DNA of 64,000 nucleotides from Variovorax sp. PBS-H4 (GTDB lineage: Bacteria > Pseudomonadota > Gammaproteobacteria > Burkholderiales > Burkholderiaceae_C). The notes under the pieces were generated by a model, which was not told the DNA's origin, ran no database searches, and was given only the letters and a program-made list of their open reading frames with translations. Within the stretch, counting starts at the first letter, position 1, and each line of letters starts with the position of its first letter. A program made the position numbers and the translations under genes. The stretch spans positions 620,001 to 684,000 of the forward strand of contig NZ_LR594675.1 of assembly GCF_901827205.1 (NCBI RefSeq), given 5' to 3'. Shown here piece after piece: positions 35,658 to 44,304 of the stretch.

Positions 35658-36500
35658 ATGGGCTGGGCGCTCCAGGCTTGCGCGCGCGTCATGCGTCCCA
35701 TCGTCCGGCTCGCATTGGCGCTGGGCCTGAAGCACGCCCATCTCGAGGTGATGCTGCGCGAACTTCTCATCGACGAAGCTCGGCGGGCCTGGCTCGACAA
35801 GGGGGTCGAGCCAAACCTCAGCCAGCTTTCGGTCACCACCGGGTTGAACCGCAAGGCCGTGACCGCCAAGGTGCGTGAAGCCGAGGAACCGCTGCCGCAC
35901 ACCGAGATGTCGGCGGCGGCCAAGACGCTCACCTTGTGGTTGCAGATGTCTACCGACGACCCGGCCCTTCTGGCCTTGCCCCTCGTGGCGGAGGCCGGGG
36001 CACCCTCCTTCGAGGCCGTGGCCCGGCACGCCAGCCGGGGGAACGTGCATCACCGCACCATCCTCGATGAACTGGTCCGCTTGAACATGGCGACCGAGCA
36101 AGCCGGCCGCGTCGTGCTCAACGCCGCGGGCTTCGTGCCGTCGAAAGATCTCCAGGGCATGCTCGCTTTCCTGGGCGACAACGCGCGCGACCACCTCCTG
36201 GCGAGCGTGGGCAACACATTGGGCACTGCGCCGCCCTTGCTCGAGCGCGCAGTGTTCGCCACCGGCATCACGGTCGAGGATTGCGAACGGATCCACCAGC
36301 TCGCGCGGCAACGCTGGAGCACACTGCACCACGAGCTGACCAGCGAGATGACCCGCGCGTTCGAGGCCGCGGAGGCTGCCGACGGTTCGGCCTCGGGTCG
36401 CATCCGAGTCGGGATCTACACCTACTACGAGGACGCTTCGGATGTGGCACAACATCGCGCGGTAACTCCCGCGAAACGATCGGACGGAAAAGAAGCATGA
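35658..36500 (+). CDS. DUF6502 family protein
   Basis: 280 residues from the ATG at 35658, preceded by GAGGG. The family features are RVMRPIVRLALALGLKHAHLEVMLRELLIDEARRA, then LSQLSVTTGLNRKAVTAKV, which looks like a helix-turn-helix that could bind DNA, and a helical C-terminal half. Its function is unknown. The frame is open from 35565, but those 31 residues are low in complexity, overlap the preceding small gene and lack a ribosome-binding site. The stop overlaps the ATG of the DUF5666 gene (ATGA), so the two proteins are translationally coupled. Confidence 0.8.
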   Translation: MGWALQACARVMRPIVRLALALGLKHAHLEVMLRELLIDEARRAWLDKGVEPNLSQLSVTTGLNRKAVTAKVREAEEPLPHTEMSAAAKTLTLWLQMSTDDPALLALPLVAEAGAPSFEAVARHASRGNVHHRTILDELVRLNMATEQAGRVVLNAAGFVPSKDLQGMLAFLGDNARDHLLASVGNTLGTAPPLLERAVFATGITVEDCERIHQLARQRWSTLHHELTSEMTRAFEAAEAADGSASGRIRVGIYTYYEDASDVAQHRAVTPAKRSDGKEA

Positions 36501-37891
36501 AGAAGGCCTTCCTGCGCGCTGCCCTGGTGGCGCTGTCGACCGCGTTGCTGCTCTCGTGCGGCGGCGGTGGCGGTGGCGGCGGCGGCGTCGCATTCGTCGG
36601 CGCTGGGGGCACGACTCAGCTTCCGGGGTCCAGCCTGAGCGACGGGAGCAGCAGCCCGGCGGGTGGCGCTGGCGATGGCCAGGGCGGCGGTGCGACCGGG
36701 GCCGGGGGCAGTTCGGCCGGCGTCGGCGGTACCTCGGCAGGCGTCGGCGGCGACTCGGCGGGAACAGGCGGCACCTCGACGGCCGCCTCGGGCAACGACG
36801 GATCGGGCGTGGGCTCCGGCGGCACCGGTGTCAGCACCGCCGATGCGTCTGGTGTCGGCGGGGTCGACGGAATCGGCAGCGTCATCGTCAACGGCGTGCG
36901 CTACAACACCGACACGGCCATCCTGAACGTCGAGGATGCACCCGCCCTGCAATTGGGCATGAGCGCGAAGGTCACGGGGCCTTTCACCGCCGACTTCACC
37001 AGCGGTGTGGCCCGCCGGGTCGATTCCGCTGCGGATCTGCGCGGGACCGTGTCCGCGATCGATCTTGCACAGCGCAGCTTCGCCATCCTGGGCACCACCG
37101 TCACCACGGACGATGCCACCGTGTGGGCCGATGCCACCGGCCTCGCTGCGATCCCGCCCGGCGTCACGCTGCAAGTGTGGGGCTTGCCGGGGGCGCCGGG
37201 CGTCCTGCGGGCCACGCGCGTGGAGCAACGCGGTCCCTCCGCCCCGGTCCTGACGGGCACGGTGCAGAACCTCGATCCTGCCCGCCGCACCTTCACCCTC
37301 GGCGGCCTCACGGTCGACTACGGCACCGCGGTGTTGTCCGGCAGCCTGGACGGCCGTCCGCTGGCCGATGGCACCCTGGTGCGCGTGCGCGCGAACACCG
37401 TGCTCCCGGGCCGGCTGCCCGCCACGCTGGTCCAGTGGTGGTATCCGGTGCCGAGGGTGAATGCCACACCGGTCCAGCTTGCGGGCATCGTCACCGACTA
37501 TGCAGGCCTCGGTTCGCTGCGCGTGCTCAATGTCCCGGTGAACGCTGCGTCGGCGCAGATCACCGGTGGGCCTGCTGGCTCGGTCGGCAACGGCGTCAAG
37601 GTGGAGGTGGGCGGCACCATCGCCAACGGCGTCCTCCAGGCCACCAAGCTGAAGATCCGCCACGTGCCGGGCACCGGCGGACCCTCGTCGTTCACCCTCA
37701 TCGGCACGGTCGGCAACTTCAGCTCGGCCGCGAGCTTCCGCGTGAAAGGTCAGCCCATCGATGCCAGTGGCCCGGGCGTGGTGTTCGTCAACGGCACGGT
37801 GGCCAATCTTGGCAATGGGGTCCGGGTCAACATCGAAGGCGCGCAGGTGGTGAACGGGGTGCTCATCGCGACACGCGTCAGCTTCGAGTGA
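36497..37891 (+). CDS. DUF5666-domain putative lipoprotein
   Basis: 464 residues. A signal peptide MKKAFLRAALVALSTALLLS ends at a lipobox Cys followed directly by nine glycines, then a Gly/Ser/Thr-rich linker to about residue 110. The rest is a set of repeated beta-type modules of the DUF5666 kind (GTVSAIDLAQRSFAILGTTVTTDDAT, GTVQNLDPARRTFTLGGLTVDYG, GIVTDYAGLGSLRVLNVPV, GTVGNFSSAASFRVKGQPID), about 65-70 residues each. It is probably anchored in the outer membrane with the modules in the periplasm or outside. Translationally coupled to the DUF6502 gene, a pairing that suggests joint function, as yet unknown. Confidence 0.8.
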   Translation: MKKAFLRAALVALSTALLLSCGGGGGGGGGVAFVGAGGTTQLPGSSLSDGSSSPAGGAGDGQGGGATGAGGSSAGVGGTSAGVGGDSAGTGGTSTAASGNDGSGVGSGGTGVSTADASGVGGVDGIGSVIVNGVRYNTDTAILNVEDAPALQLGMSAKVTGPFTADFTSGVARRVDSAADLRGTVSAIDLAQRSFAILGTTVTTDDATVWADATGLAAIPPGVTLQVWGLPGAPGVLRATRVEQRGPSAPVLTGTVQNLDPARRTFTLGGLTVDYGTAVLSGSLDGRPLADGTLVRVRANTVLPGRLPATLVQWWYPVPRVNATPVQLAGIVTDYAGLGSLRVLNVPVNAASAQITGGPAGSVGNGVKVEVGGTIANGVLQATKLKIRHVPGTGGPSSFTLIGTVGNFSSAASFRVKGQPIDASGPGVVFVNGTVANLGNGVRVNIEGAQVVNGVLIATRVSFE

Positions 37892-37983
37892 GGCGGGCGG
37901 ACCTGCCGGTCCAGGATTTTTTCCCGGCGGCTGCTTTGGCAATGCGTGGCCCGCATTGAAGGTAAACAGAAGGGAGCGTTGAC

Positions 37984-38931
37984 ATGGATGAGCCTTGCCT
38001 CGGCGCCTCAGCCGTGCTGCCGAACGAACGCCGCGTACTGTTGAATCGTCTCTGCGCGCTTGCGACAGTTGGCTTGGCATCCGGAAGCGCAACGCTTGCG
38101 GCCTGCGGCGGAGGCGGCGGAGGGGGAGGAGGCGCGGGAGGCATTGCGGCGCTGGTCGCCGCTCCCGCACCGGGGGCTTCGCCGCCTCCGGCACCAGCCC
38201 CGGCGCCGGCGCCTGCGCCTTCACCCGCGACGACTCCTGCGCCCGCACCCGCCCCGGAACCAGAACCGGCACCGGCCCCCGCTCCGGCGGCGCCGGCCCT
38301 CGGCGCCCATGACCTCGCCTTCAACCTTGACGGCGTTTCATCACCATCGCTCTCCATTTCCGCTATCGACACGCAGGCCAGCGGCAGCACCCTGCTGGTC
38401 TGCGTCGGGCGAGGCTTGCTTGCCGCGTCCCTGCCGACCGATAACGCCGGCAACAGCTTCGTCCCGCTGGGTATGCCGCACACCTACACGCTGTGGCCGA
38501 GCTCGGGCACCGCCTTGTACGGCTGCGTGCAGGCCCACGGCAGGGCCGGCCACGTGCTCACCGCGGAGAAGCCCAAGGTCACCGACGAAACCACCCTCAG
38601 CGTCGTCGAGATCATCAACGGCGGCGCTGTGCGCGACGTGCAATGGCGCGAAGTGTTGTCTGGCCAATCCTTGACCAGCGCCAGCGTCACCACCACAGGC
38701 CCGGCGCTGCTCGTCGCCTGGTGGTGGGGCGATGCAGGGGTCGACCTCGACAAGACGGCCGTCCCCGGCGACGGGTTCACGGTGATCGATTCGGTACTGG
38801 CTTCGGGCGCGTTGGTCCAATGCGCAGTCGCCTCGAGGCAGGTCGACGCGGCCGGAACCTACAACGTAACCTGGACCTCGACGCCACCGCAAGGAGCCCA
38901 GCTCTGGCTGGCCGCAGTGCAGGCGGCCTGA
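37984..38931 (+). CDS. Poly-Gly/Pro-rich putative lipoprotein
   Basis: 315 residues of unknown function. A hydrophobic segment (CALATVGLASGSATLAAC) ends in a lipobox-like LAAC followed by nine glycines, then an Ala-Pro repeat tract at about residues 62-100. A globular domain of about 210 residues follows (LAFNLDGVSSPSLSISAID ... TYNVTWTSTPPQGAQLWLAAVQAA) with a beta-strand look. The long N-terminal lead (NERRVLLNRLCAL) has basic residues suited to export. GGGAG lies before the ATG. It shares the Cys-Gly9 start with the preceding protein but not the rest. Confidence 0.65.
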   Translation: MDEPCLGASAVLPNERRVLLNRLCALATVGLASGSATLAACGGGGGGGGGAGGIAALVAAPAPGASPPPAPAPAPAPAPSPATTPAPAPAPEPEPAPAPAPAAPALGAHDLAFNLDGVSSPSLSISAIDTQASGSTLLVCVGRGLLAASLPTDNAGNSFVPLGMPHTYTLWPSSGTALYGCVQAHGRAGHVLTAEKPKVTDETTLSVVEIINGGAVRDVQWREVLSGQSLTSASVTTTGPALLVAWWWGDAGVDLDKTAVPGDGFTVIDSVLASGALVQCAVASRQVDAAGTYNVTWTSTPPQGAQLWLAAVQAA

Positions 38932-39073
38932 GCCGCTGCTGCTGCGAGCAATGGCCTCGTGGCGGACCAGCGCGCATTGCCGCACCAATTGCTCGTTGCA
39001 CCGAGGCCCATTCGAGGGGGCGCAGAATGTGAGGTTGGCGGGCCGGCTTCGGCCCCATAGAGGTTGTAGTTGC

Positions 39074-42000
39074 ATGCCCTCGACAGATCCTTCTTCCGCT
39101 CCCGCTTCCGCCTCAGAAGCGATGCAGTCGAATCTCACACCCAGTTCCCTGAATTTCCCAGTCATCGGAATCGGCGCTTCTGCGGGCGGGCTCGAGGCGC
39201 TGCTGCGTTTCTTCGAGCAAATGCCGGCGCAATCGGGCATGGCTTTCGTGGCGATCCTGCACCTGTCGCCCAATCACGAGAGCAGCGCAGCGGAGATCCT
39301 CCAGCGTGCCACCCGCATGCCGGTGACGCAGGTGATGGAGGACATGCCCGTCCAGGCCGACCACGTCTACGTGATTCCGCCTGGCGTCGACCTGACGATG
39401 GACGATGGCTACCTGCGCCCCACCCGGCGCGCACGCGCCAACGGGCCGCATGTGGCGATCGACGTCTTCTTCCGCACCCTGGCCCTGGTGCACAAGGAGC
39501 GCGCAATTTGCGTCGTGATGTCGGGAACGGGCAGCGACGGCGCCGTCGGCCTGACCAAGGTGAAGGAACAGGGCGGCGTGACCATGGCCCAGTCGCCCGA
39601 CGATGCCGCGCACGACGGCATGCCGCGCGCAGCCATCGCCACCGGCATGGTCGACTTCGTGCTGCCGGCCGTCGACATGGGCCAGCGCCTGATGGAAATC
39701 TGGAGCAACGCCCAGCGCATCAGGCTGCCCGATGTCCACAAGATCTCGCCATTCGTCGAGGAACCTGATTCGATGGCCTCGTCGCAATTGGCTGAAAAGG
39801 CGTTGCAGGAAGTCATGAGCCTGCTGCGCTCCTACACGCGCCACGATTTCAGGCACTACAAGCGCGCCACGGTACTGCGCCGTATCGAGCGGCGGCTGCA
39901 GGTCAACCGCCTGGCCGATCTGCCAGCCTACCGCGATCACCTGCGCGCCCACGCCGAGGAGGCCGGGCCACTGCTTCAGGACATGCTGATCAGCGTGACC
40001 AACTTCTTCCGTGACCGCGAGGCCTTCGAGGCGCTGGAGCGGGAGGCGCTCCCCAAGCTGGTCGGGAGCAAGGAATCCGGCGAACAGGTGCGCGCGTGGG
40101 TGGCTGGCTGCGCAACCGGCGAGGAAGCGTATTCGCTGAGCATGCTGTTGCGCGAGCAGGCGGACGCGCAATCGAAGGCACTCGACATCCAGATCTTCGC
40201 AACCGACATCGACGAGCGTGCCATCACGACGGCACGCAAGGGCCTTTATGCAGCCGGAGTCGTCGAGGATGTCACGCCGTCGCGGCTGCGGCAGTTCTTC
40301 GCGCCGGAACAGGACCAGTTCCGGGTCTCGTCGTTCGTGCGGGAGCCGGTGCTCTTCGCGGTGCACAACCTGCTGCGCGATCCCCCTTTTTCGCGGCTCG
40401 ACCTCATCTGCTGCCGCAACCTGCTGATCTACCTCGACCGCGCTGCGCAGGCGCACGTGCTCGAGATGTTCCGCATCGCGCTCAGGCCCGGCGGTCTTCT
40501 ATTTCTAGGCACCTCGGAGTCGCCCGATGCGGTAGGCAGCCTCTTCACGCCGCTCGACAAGAAGCACCGCATCTACCGCGTGAACCCGGACCTGCCTGCC
40601 AGCCGGCACATGCCGCTGATCAGCGACATGCCCCTGGAGGCCCGCCTGGTGGGCGCGCTGCAGCCCCATGCGCCGGCAAGGCGCAGCGAGCGCCCCAGCT
40701 TCGCCGAGCTGCACCAGCGCGCCCTGGAACAGTTCTCGCCGCCGAGTGTGCTGGTCGACAGCGAGCACAACGTCCTCCACCTGTCGAATGGCGTCGGGCG
40801 TTTCCTCGAGCGCGCCAGCGGGACGCCGACCGACAACCTGCTGAGCAACGTACGCCCCGACCTGCGGCTGGAGCTGCGAACCGCGCTGTTCAAGGCCGCC
40901 CAGACAGCGCGGAGCGTCGAGACGCGGCTGCGGCAGCGCCAGCACGACGGCCGCCAGGTCTTCCTCAACATCACGGTGCGGCCGCTGCAGCAGGAGGAGG
41001 GAAGCCCGCCGCTGACGCTGGTGGTCTTCGACGAGGTCGAAGAGAGCATGCGCCCCAGCGACGGCGAAGCGCCCGATGCGGCGCGCGCCCAACTCATCGG
41101 GCAGCTGGAGAGCGAGATCCGTGAACTCAAGTTGCACCTGCAGGACACGATCGAGGGCTCGGAGGCTTCCACCGAAGAGCTCAAGGCGTCCAACGAGGAG
41201 CTGCAGGCCATCAACGAAGAGCTGCGGTCCGCCACCGAGGAACTGGAAACCAGCAAGGAAGAGCTGCAGTCGATGAACGAGGAACTCGTCACCGTCAACT
41301 TCGAACTGAAGACCAAGGTCGAGGAACGGGGGCACATCAACGACGACCTGCAGAACCTGATCGCTTCCTCGGAGATCGCGACGGTGTTCGTGGACCGCGG
41401 CATGCGAATCAAGCGCTATACGCCGCATGCGAGCAATCTGTTCAACCTGATTCCTTCGGACCTCGGGCGCTCGCTGTTCGACATCACCAGTCGGCTGAGC
41501 TACCCCGAGCTGGCCGACGACACGGCCTCTGCCTTCCAGAACCTGCGCGCCAGCGAGCGGCATGTCAGCAGCGCCGACGGCCGGCATTACCTGGCCCGGA
41601 TCCTTCCGTACCGCACGGCCGATGACAAGATCGAGGGCGCGATCCTGAATTTCTTCGACATCACCGCCCTGCGCGCCGCCGAGGCGCAAGTTCGCGCGGG
41701 GGAAGAGCGCCTCAAGGTGGTGGCCGCCACCACACGCGACTTCGCGATCATCACGATCAATGAAGAAGGGTCGATCACGACCTGGAACGTCGGCGCCCAG
41801 CGGATCTTCGGCTATGGCGAAGACGAAATACTGGGACGCCCGATAGCCGCGATCTTCACGCCGGAAGACCAGGCCAACGGCATTCCCGAGCGGGAGATGC
41901 GCATCGCCGCCGAGTCCGGACGCGCCGAGGACGAGCGCTGGCATCTGCGCAAGGACGGCAGCCGTTTCTATTGCAGCGGCGTCATGACCTCCCTCGAGCC

Positions 42001-43216
42001 CAGCGCAGGGGGCGGCTTCGCCAAGATCGCGCGCGACATGACCGGCACCAAGCAGCTGGAACTCGCGCAGGAACACCGGCTGTTCAAGGAGAAGCGGGCC
42101 AGCCTCAGCGCACAGACGGCGAACGAGCTCAAGGACAAGTTCCTGGCCGTGATGTCACACGAACTCAAGCAGCCGCTCAACCTGATCCAGATGAATGCGG
42201 AGTTGCTGACGCGCCTGCCCGTGGCCGCCGAGCATTCGGTGGTCCACCGCATCGGCGACACCATCAAGCGGGCCGTGGGCAGCCAGACGCGCATCATCAA
42301 CGACCTGCTCGATCTGTCGCGCGTGCGCACAGGCAAGCTGCGGCTCAACCGTGTGGTGGTTGAACTCGGCGAACTCGTGCAATCGCTGACCGGCGTCGCG
42401 ACGAGAGAGATCCCCGGCAAGCAGATCGCGGTCGACATCCGTTGCGAGCCCGGCGTCCGCTGCCATGGCGATCGCGTGCGCATCGAGCAGATCATCTGGA
42501 ACCTGCTGAGCAACGCCGTCAAGTTCACGCCCGATGGCGGGCGGATCACGGTCCATGTCTCGCAGGATGCCGACTTTGCCAAAATCACGGTCGCCGACAC
42601 CGGGTGCGGCATCGCGCCCGAATTCCTGCCGCATGCATTCACCATGTTCAGCCAGGCCGTCGGAGAGACCACGCCGGCCAACGGCGGCCTGGGCATCGGA
42701 CTGGCGCTGGTGCAGGAACTGGCCCACGCGCACGGCGGCCGCGCGGAGGTGGCCTCGGCGGGCCTGAACCAGGGCTCCGAGTTCAGCGTGTGGCTACCCC
42801 TGCATGACTCCGCTGCCGAGGCCGAGCAGGACAGGGCGCCGGCCGAGGTGAACTTCAAGGACTGGCGCGTGCTGGCAGTCGACGACTACGCCGAGGGCCT
42901 CATTCCCTTTGCCGAAGTGCTGCGCCTGGAGGGCGCGATCGTCGACATTGCGGACAGCGCCAGGAAGGCGCTGGACATGCTTGAAACCAAGGCCTACGAC
43001 CTGCTCGTGTCCGATCTCGGCATGCCCGAGATGGACGGCTATCAGTTCATCGCCGAGGTGCGGCGCCGGCCCGCGATGCGCGAGCTGCCCGCGATCGCGG
43101 TGTCGGGCTTCGGGCGGCGCGCCGATGCGAGGCGCGCGCTCGAGGCGGGTTTCAACGCCCACGTCCCGAAGCCGGCCGCGGTCGATGACCTGAAGGCGGC
43201 CGTCAGCAGGCTCTGA
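39074..43216 (+). CDS. CheB-CheR-PAS-histidine kinase-receiver hybrid protein
   Basis: 1380 residues, one of the largest genes here. A CheB-type methylesterase domain comes first, with Ser36 (GIGASAGG), His63 and Asp155 (SGTGSDG) as its triad. A CheR-type SAM methyltransferase follows (VAGCATGEEAYSLSMLL, FATDIDERAI, CCRNLLIYL). Next are a long coiled coil at about 670-760 (ASTEELKASNEELQAINEEL), two PAS domains, a histidine kinase with His1029 (MSHELKQPLN), an N-box (NLLSNAVKF) and G-boxes, and a C-terminal receiver with Asp1314. No transmembrane segment is seen, so it is cytoplasmic. No chemoreceptor or other chemotaxis gene is nearby; targets are unknown. Start at 39074 because the upstream frame is not conserved. 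Confidence 0.92.
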   Translation: MPSTDPSSAPASASEAMQSNLTPSSLNFPVIGIGASAGGLEALLRFFEQMPAQSGMAFVAILHLSPNHESSAAEILQRATRMPVTQVMEDMPVQADHVYVIPPGVDLTMDDGYLRPTRRARANGPHVAIDVFFRTLALVHKERAICVVMSGTGSDGAVGLTKVKEQGGVTMAQSPDDAAHDGMPRAAIATGMVDFVLPAVDMGQRLMEIWSNAQRIRLPDVHKISPFVEEPDSMASSQLAEKALQEVMSLLRSYTRHDFRHYKRATVLRRIERRLQVNRLADLPAYRDHLRAHAEEAGPLLQDMLISVTNFFRDREAFEALEREALPKLVGSKESGEQVRAWVAGCATGEEAYSLSMLLREQADAQSKALDIQIFATDIDERAITTARKGLYAAGVVEDVTPSRLRQFFAPEQDQFRVSSFVREPVLFAVHNLLRDPPFSRLDLICCRNLLIYLDRAAQAHVLEMFRIALRPGGLLFLGTSESPDAVGSLFTPLDKKHRIYRVNPDLPASRHMPLISDMPLEARLVGALQPHAPARRSERPSFAELHQRALEQFSPPSVLVDSEHNVLHLSNGVGRFLERASGTPTDNLLSNVRPDLRLELRTALFKAAQTARSVETRLRQRQHDGRQVFLNITVRPLQQEEGSPPLTLVVFDEVEESMRPSDGEAPDAARAQLIGQLESEIRELKLHLQDTIEGSEASTEELKASNEELQAINEELRSATEELETSKEELQSMNEELVTVNFELKTKVEERGHINDDLQNLIASSEIATVFVDRGMRIKRYTPHASNLFNLIPSDLGRSLFDITSRLSYPELADDTASAFQNLRASERHVSSADGRHYLARILPYRTADDKIEGAILNFFDITALRAAEAQVRAGEERLKVVAATTRDFAIITINEEGSITTWNVGAQRIFGYGEDEILGRPIAAIFTPEDQANGIPEREMRIAAESGRAEDERWHLRKDGSRFYCSGVMTSLEPSAGGGFAKIARDMTGTKQLELAQEHRLFKEKRASLSAQTANELKDKFLAVMSHELKQPLNLIQMNAELLTRLPVAAEHSVVHRIGDTIKRAVGSQTRIINDLLDLSRVRTGKLRLNRVVVELGELVQSLTGVATREIPGKQIAVDIRCEPGVRCHGDRVRIEQIIWNLLSNAVKFTPDGGRITVHVSQDADFAKITVADTGCGIAPEFLPHAFTMFSQAVGETTPANGGLGIGLALVQELAHAHGGRAEVASAGLNQGSEFSVWLPLHDSAAEAEQDRAPAEVNFKDWRVLAVDDYAEGLIPFAEVLRLEGAIVDIADSARKALDMLETKAYDLLVSDLGMPEMDGYQFIAEVRRRPAMRELPAIAVSGFGRRADARRALEAGFNAHVPKPAAVDDLKAAVSRL

Positions 43217-43229
43217 TCGTGCTGGCGGA

Positions 43230-44207
43230 TCAATCCGCGTAGACGCCCGCCGCCTTGATGATCGGGCTCCACTTGGCGATCTCGGCGGCGACGAACTTCT
43301 TGTGCTCGGCCGGTTCGACGCGGCTGTCGCTGGCCACCACGGCGCCAAGGCCTTCCTGCTTCTTGATGAAGTCGGGGTCCTTCAGCGCCACCTTGAGCGC
43401 ATCGTTGAGCTTCTTGGTGACCGCCGCCGGCGTGCCCTTGGGAGCGTAGAGGCCGTGCCAGATGGTGATCTGGAAGTCCTTCAGCCCCGCTTCCTGCAGC
43501 GTGGGCAGGTCCTTGAGCAGCGGCGTGGTCAGGCGCTTCGAGGTCGTCACGGCGTAGGCCTTGACCTTCTTGGCCTCGATCTGCGGCGAGGTGTTGGTGG
43601 TCTGGTCGCACAGCAGGTCGATCTGGCCGCCGATCAGGTCGGTGATGGCGGGTGCGGTGCCCTTGTAGGGCACCGGCGTCATCTCGGTCTTGGTCGCGCT
43701 CTGGAACAGCAGGCCGCACAGGTGCGAGGCCGAGCCCACGCCCGCGTTGCCGAGGTTGATCTTGCCCTTGTTCTCCGCCAGCCAGGCTGTCAATTCCTTG
43801 TAGTTGTTGGCCTTCATCGAGGGCTTGGCAATGAGCGTCATCGGCACGTCGTTCACGATGCCCAGGTATTCGAAGTCGCTCTCGACCTTGAAGGGCACGT
43901 TGCGCACCAGCGTCGGAACCGTCGCCATGCCGATGTGGTTCAGCAGCAGCGTGTAGCCATCCGGCGTGGCACGTGCGACCTTGGCTGCGCCGATCGAACT
44001 GCCGGCGCCGGGCACGTTGTCGATCACGATGCTGCCGCCGCCCAGCGGCTTGCGCAGGGCTTCGGCCAAGTCGCGCGCGACCCGGTCGGTTGGGCCGCCG
44101 GCGGAGAAAGGCACCACGATGGTGACGGGCTTGCTGCCCGGAAAATCCTGGGCGTGGACGCCTGCGGCGGCGAGGGCGATCGCCGTGAGGGCGAACAGTT
44201 TCTTCAT
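43230..44207 (-). CDS. Bug/TctC family periplasmic substrate-binding protein
   Basis: 325 residues, typical length. Signal peptide MKKLFALTAIALAAAGVHAQ, then FPGSKPVTIVVPFSAGGPTDRVARDLAEAL and DNVPGAGSSIGAAKVARATPDGYTLL, the Bug family signature. The SHLCGLLFQSATKTEMTPVPYKGTAPAITDLIGGQIDLLCDQ region forms the ligand cleft. The GAGAAGAG before the ATG is a good ribosome-binding site. It stands alone, converging on the hybrid kinase gene with 13 bp between stops. Ligand unknown. Confidence 0.92.
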   Translation of the reverse strand: MKKLFALTAIALAAAGVHAQDFPGSKPVTIVVPFSAGGPTDRVARDLAEALRKPLGGGSIVIDNVPGAGSSIGAAKVARATPDGYTLLLNHIGMATVPTLVRNVPFKVESDFEYLGIVNDVPMTLIAKPSMKANNYKELTAWLAENKGKINLGNAGVGSASHLCGLLFQSATKTEMTPVPYKGTAPAITDLIGGQIDLLCDQTTNTSPQIEAKKVKAYAVTTSKRLTTPLLKDLPTLQEAGLKDFQITIWHGLYAPKGTPAAVTKKLNDALKVALKDPDFIKKQEGLGAVVASDSRVEPAEHKKFVAAEIAKWSPIIKAAGVYAD

Positions 44208-44304
44208 GGTCTCTTCTCCGTGATCAATCCAAGTTCAAGGGCCGCGATCTTATCGCCGCCCTGCCGGGCGCCTTACCCCGGAATGCCCTTAGCGACCCCC
44301 GGTG

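Noticed and set aside
35285..35932. 215-residue open frame on the minus strand
   Set aside because: Antisense to the small hypothetical and DUF6502 genes and running across the promoter gap; no motif or ribosome-binding site.
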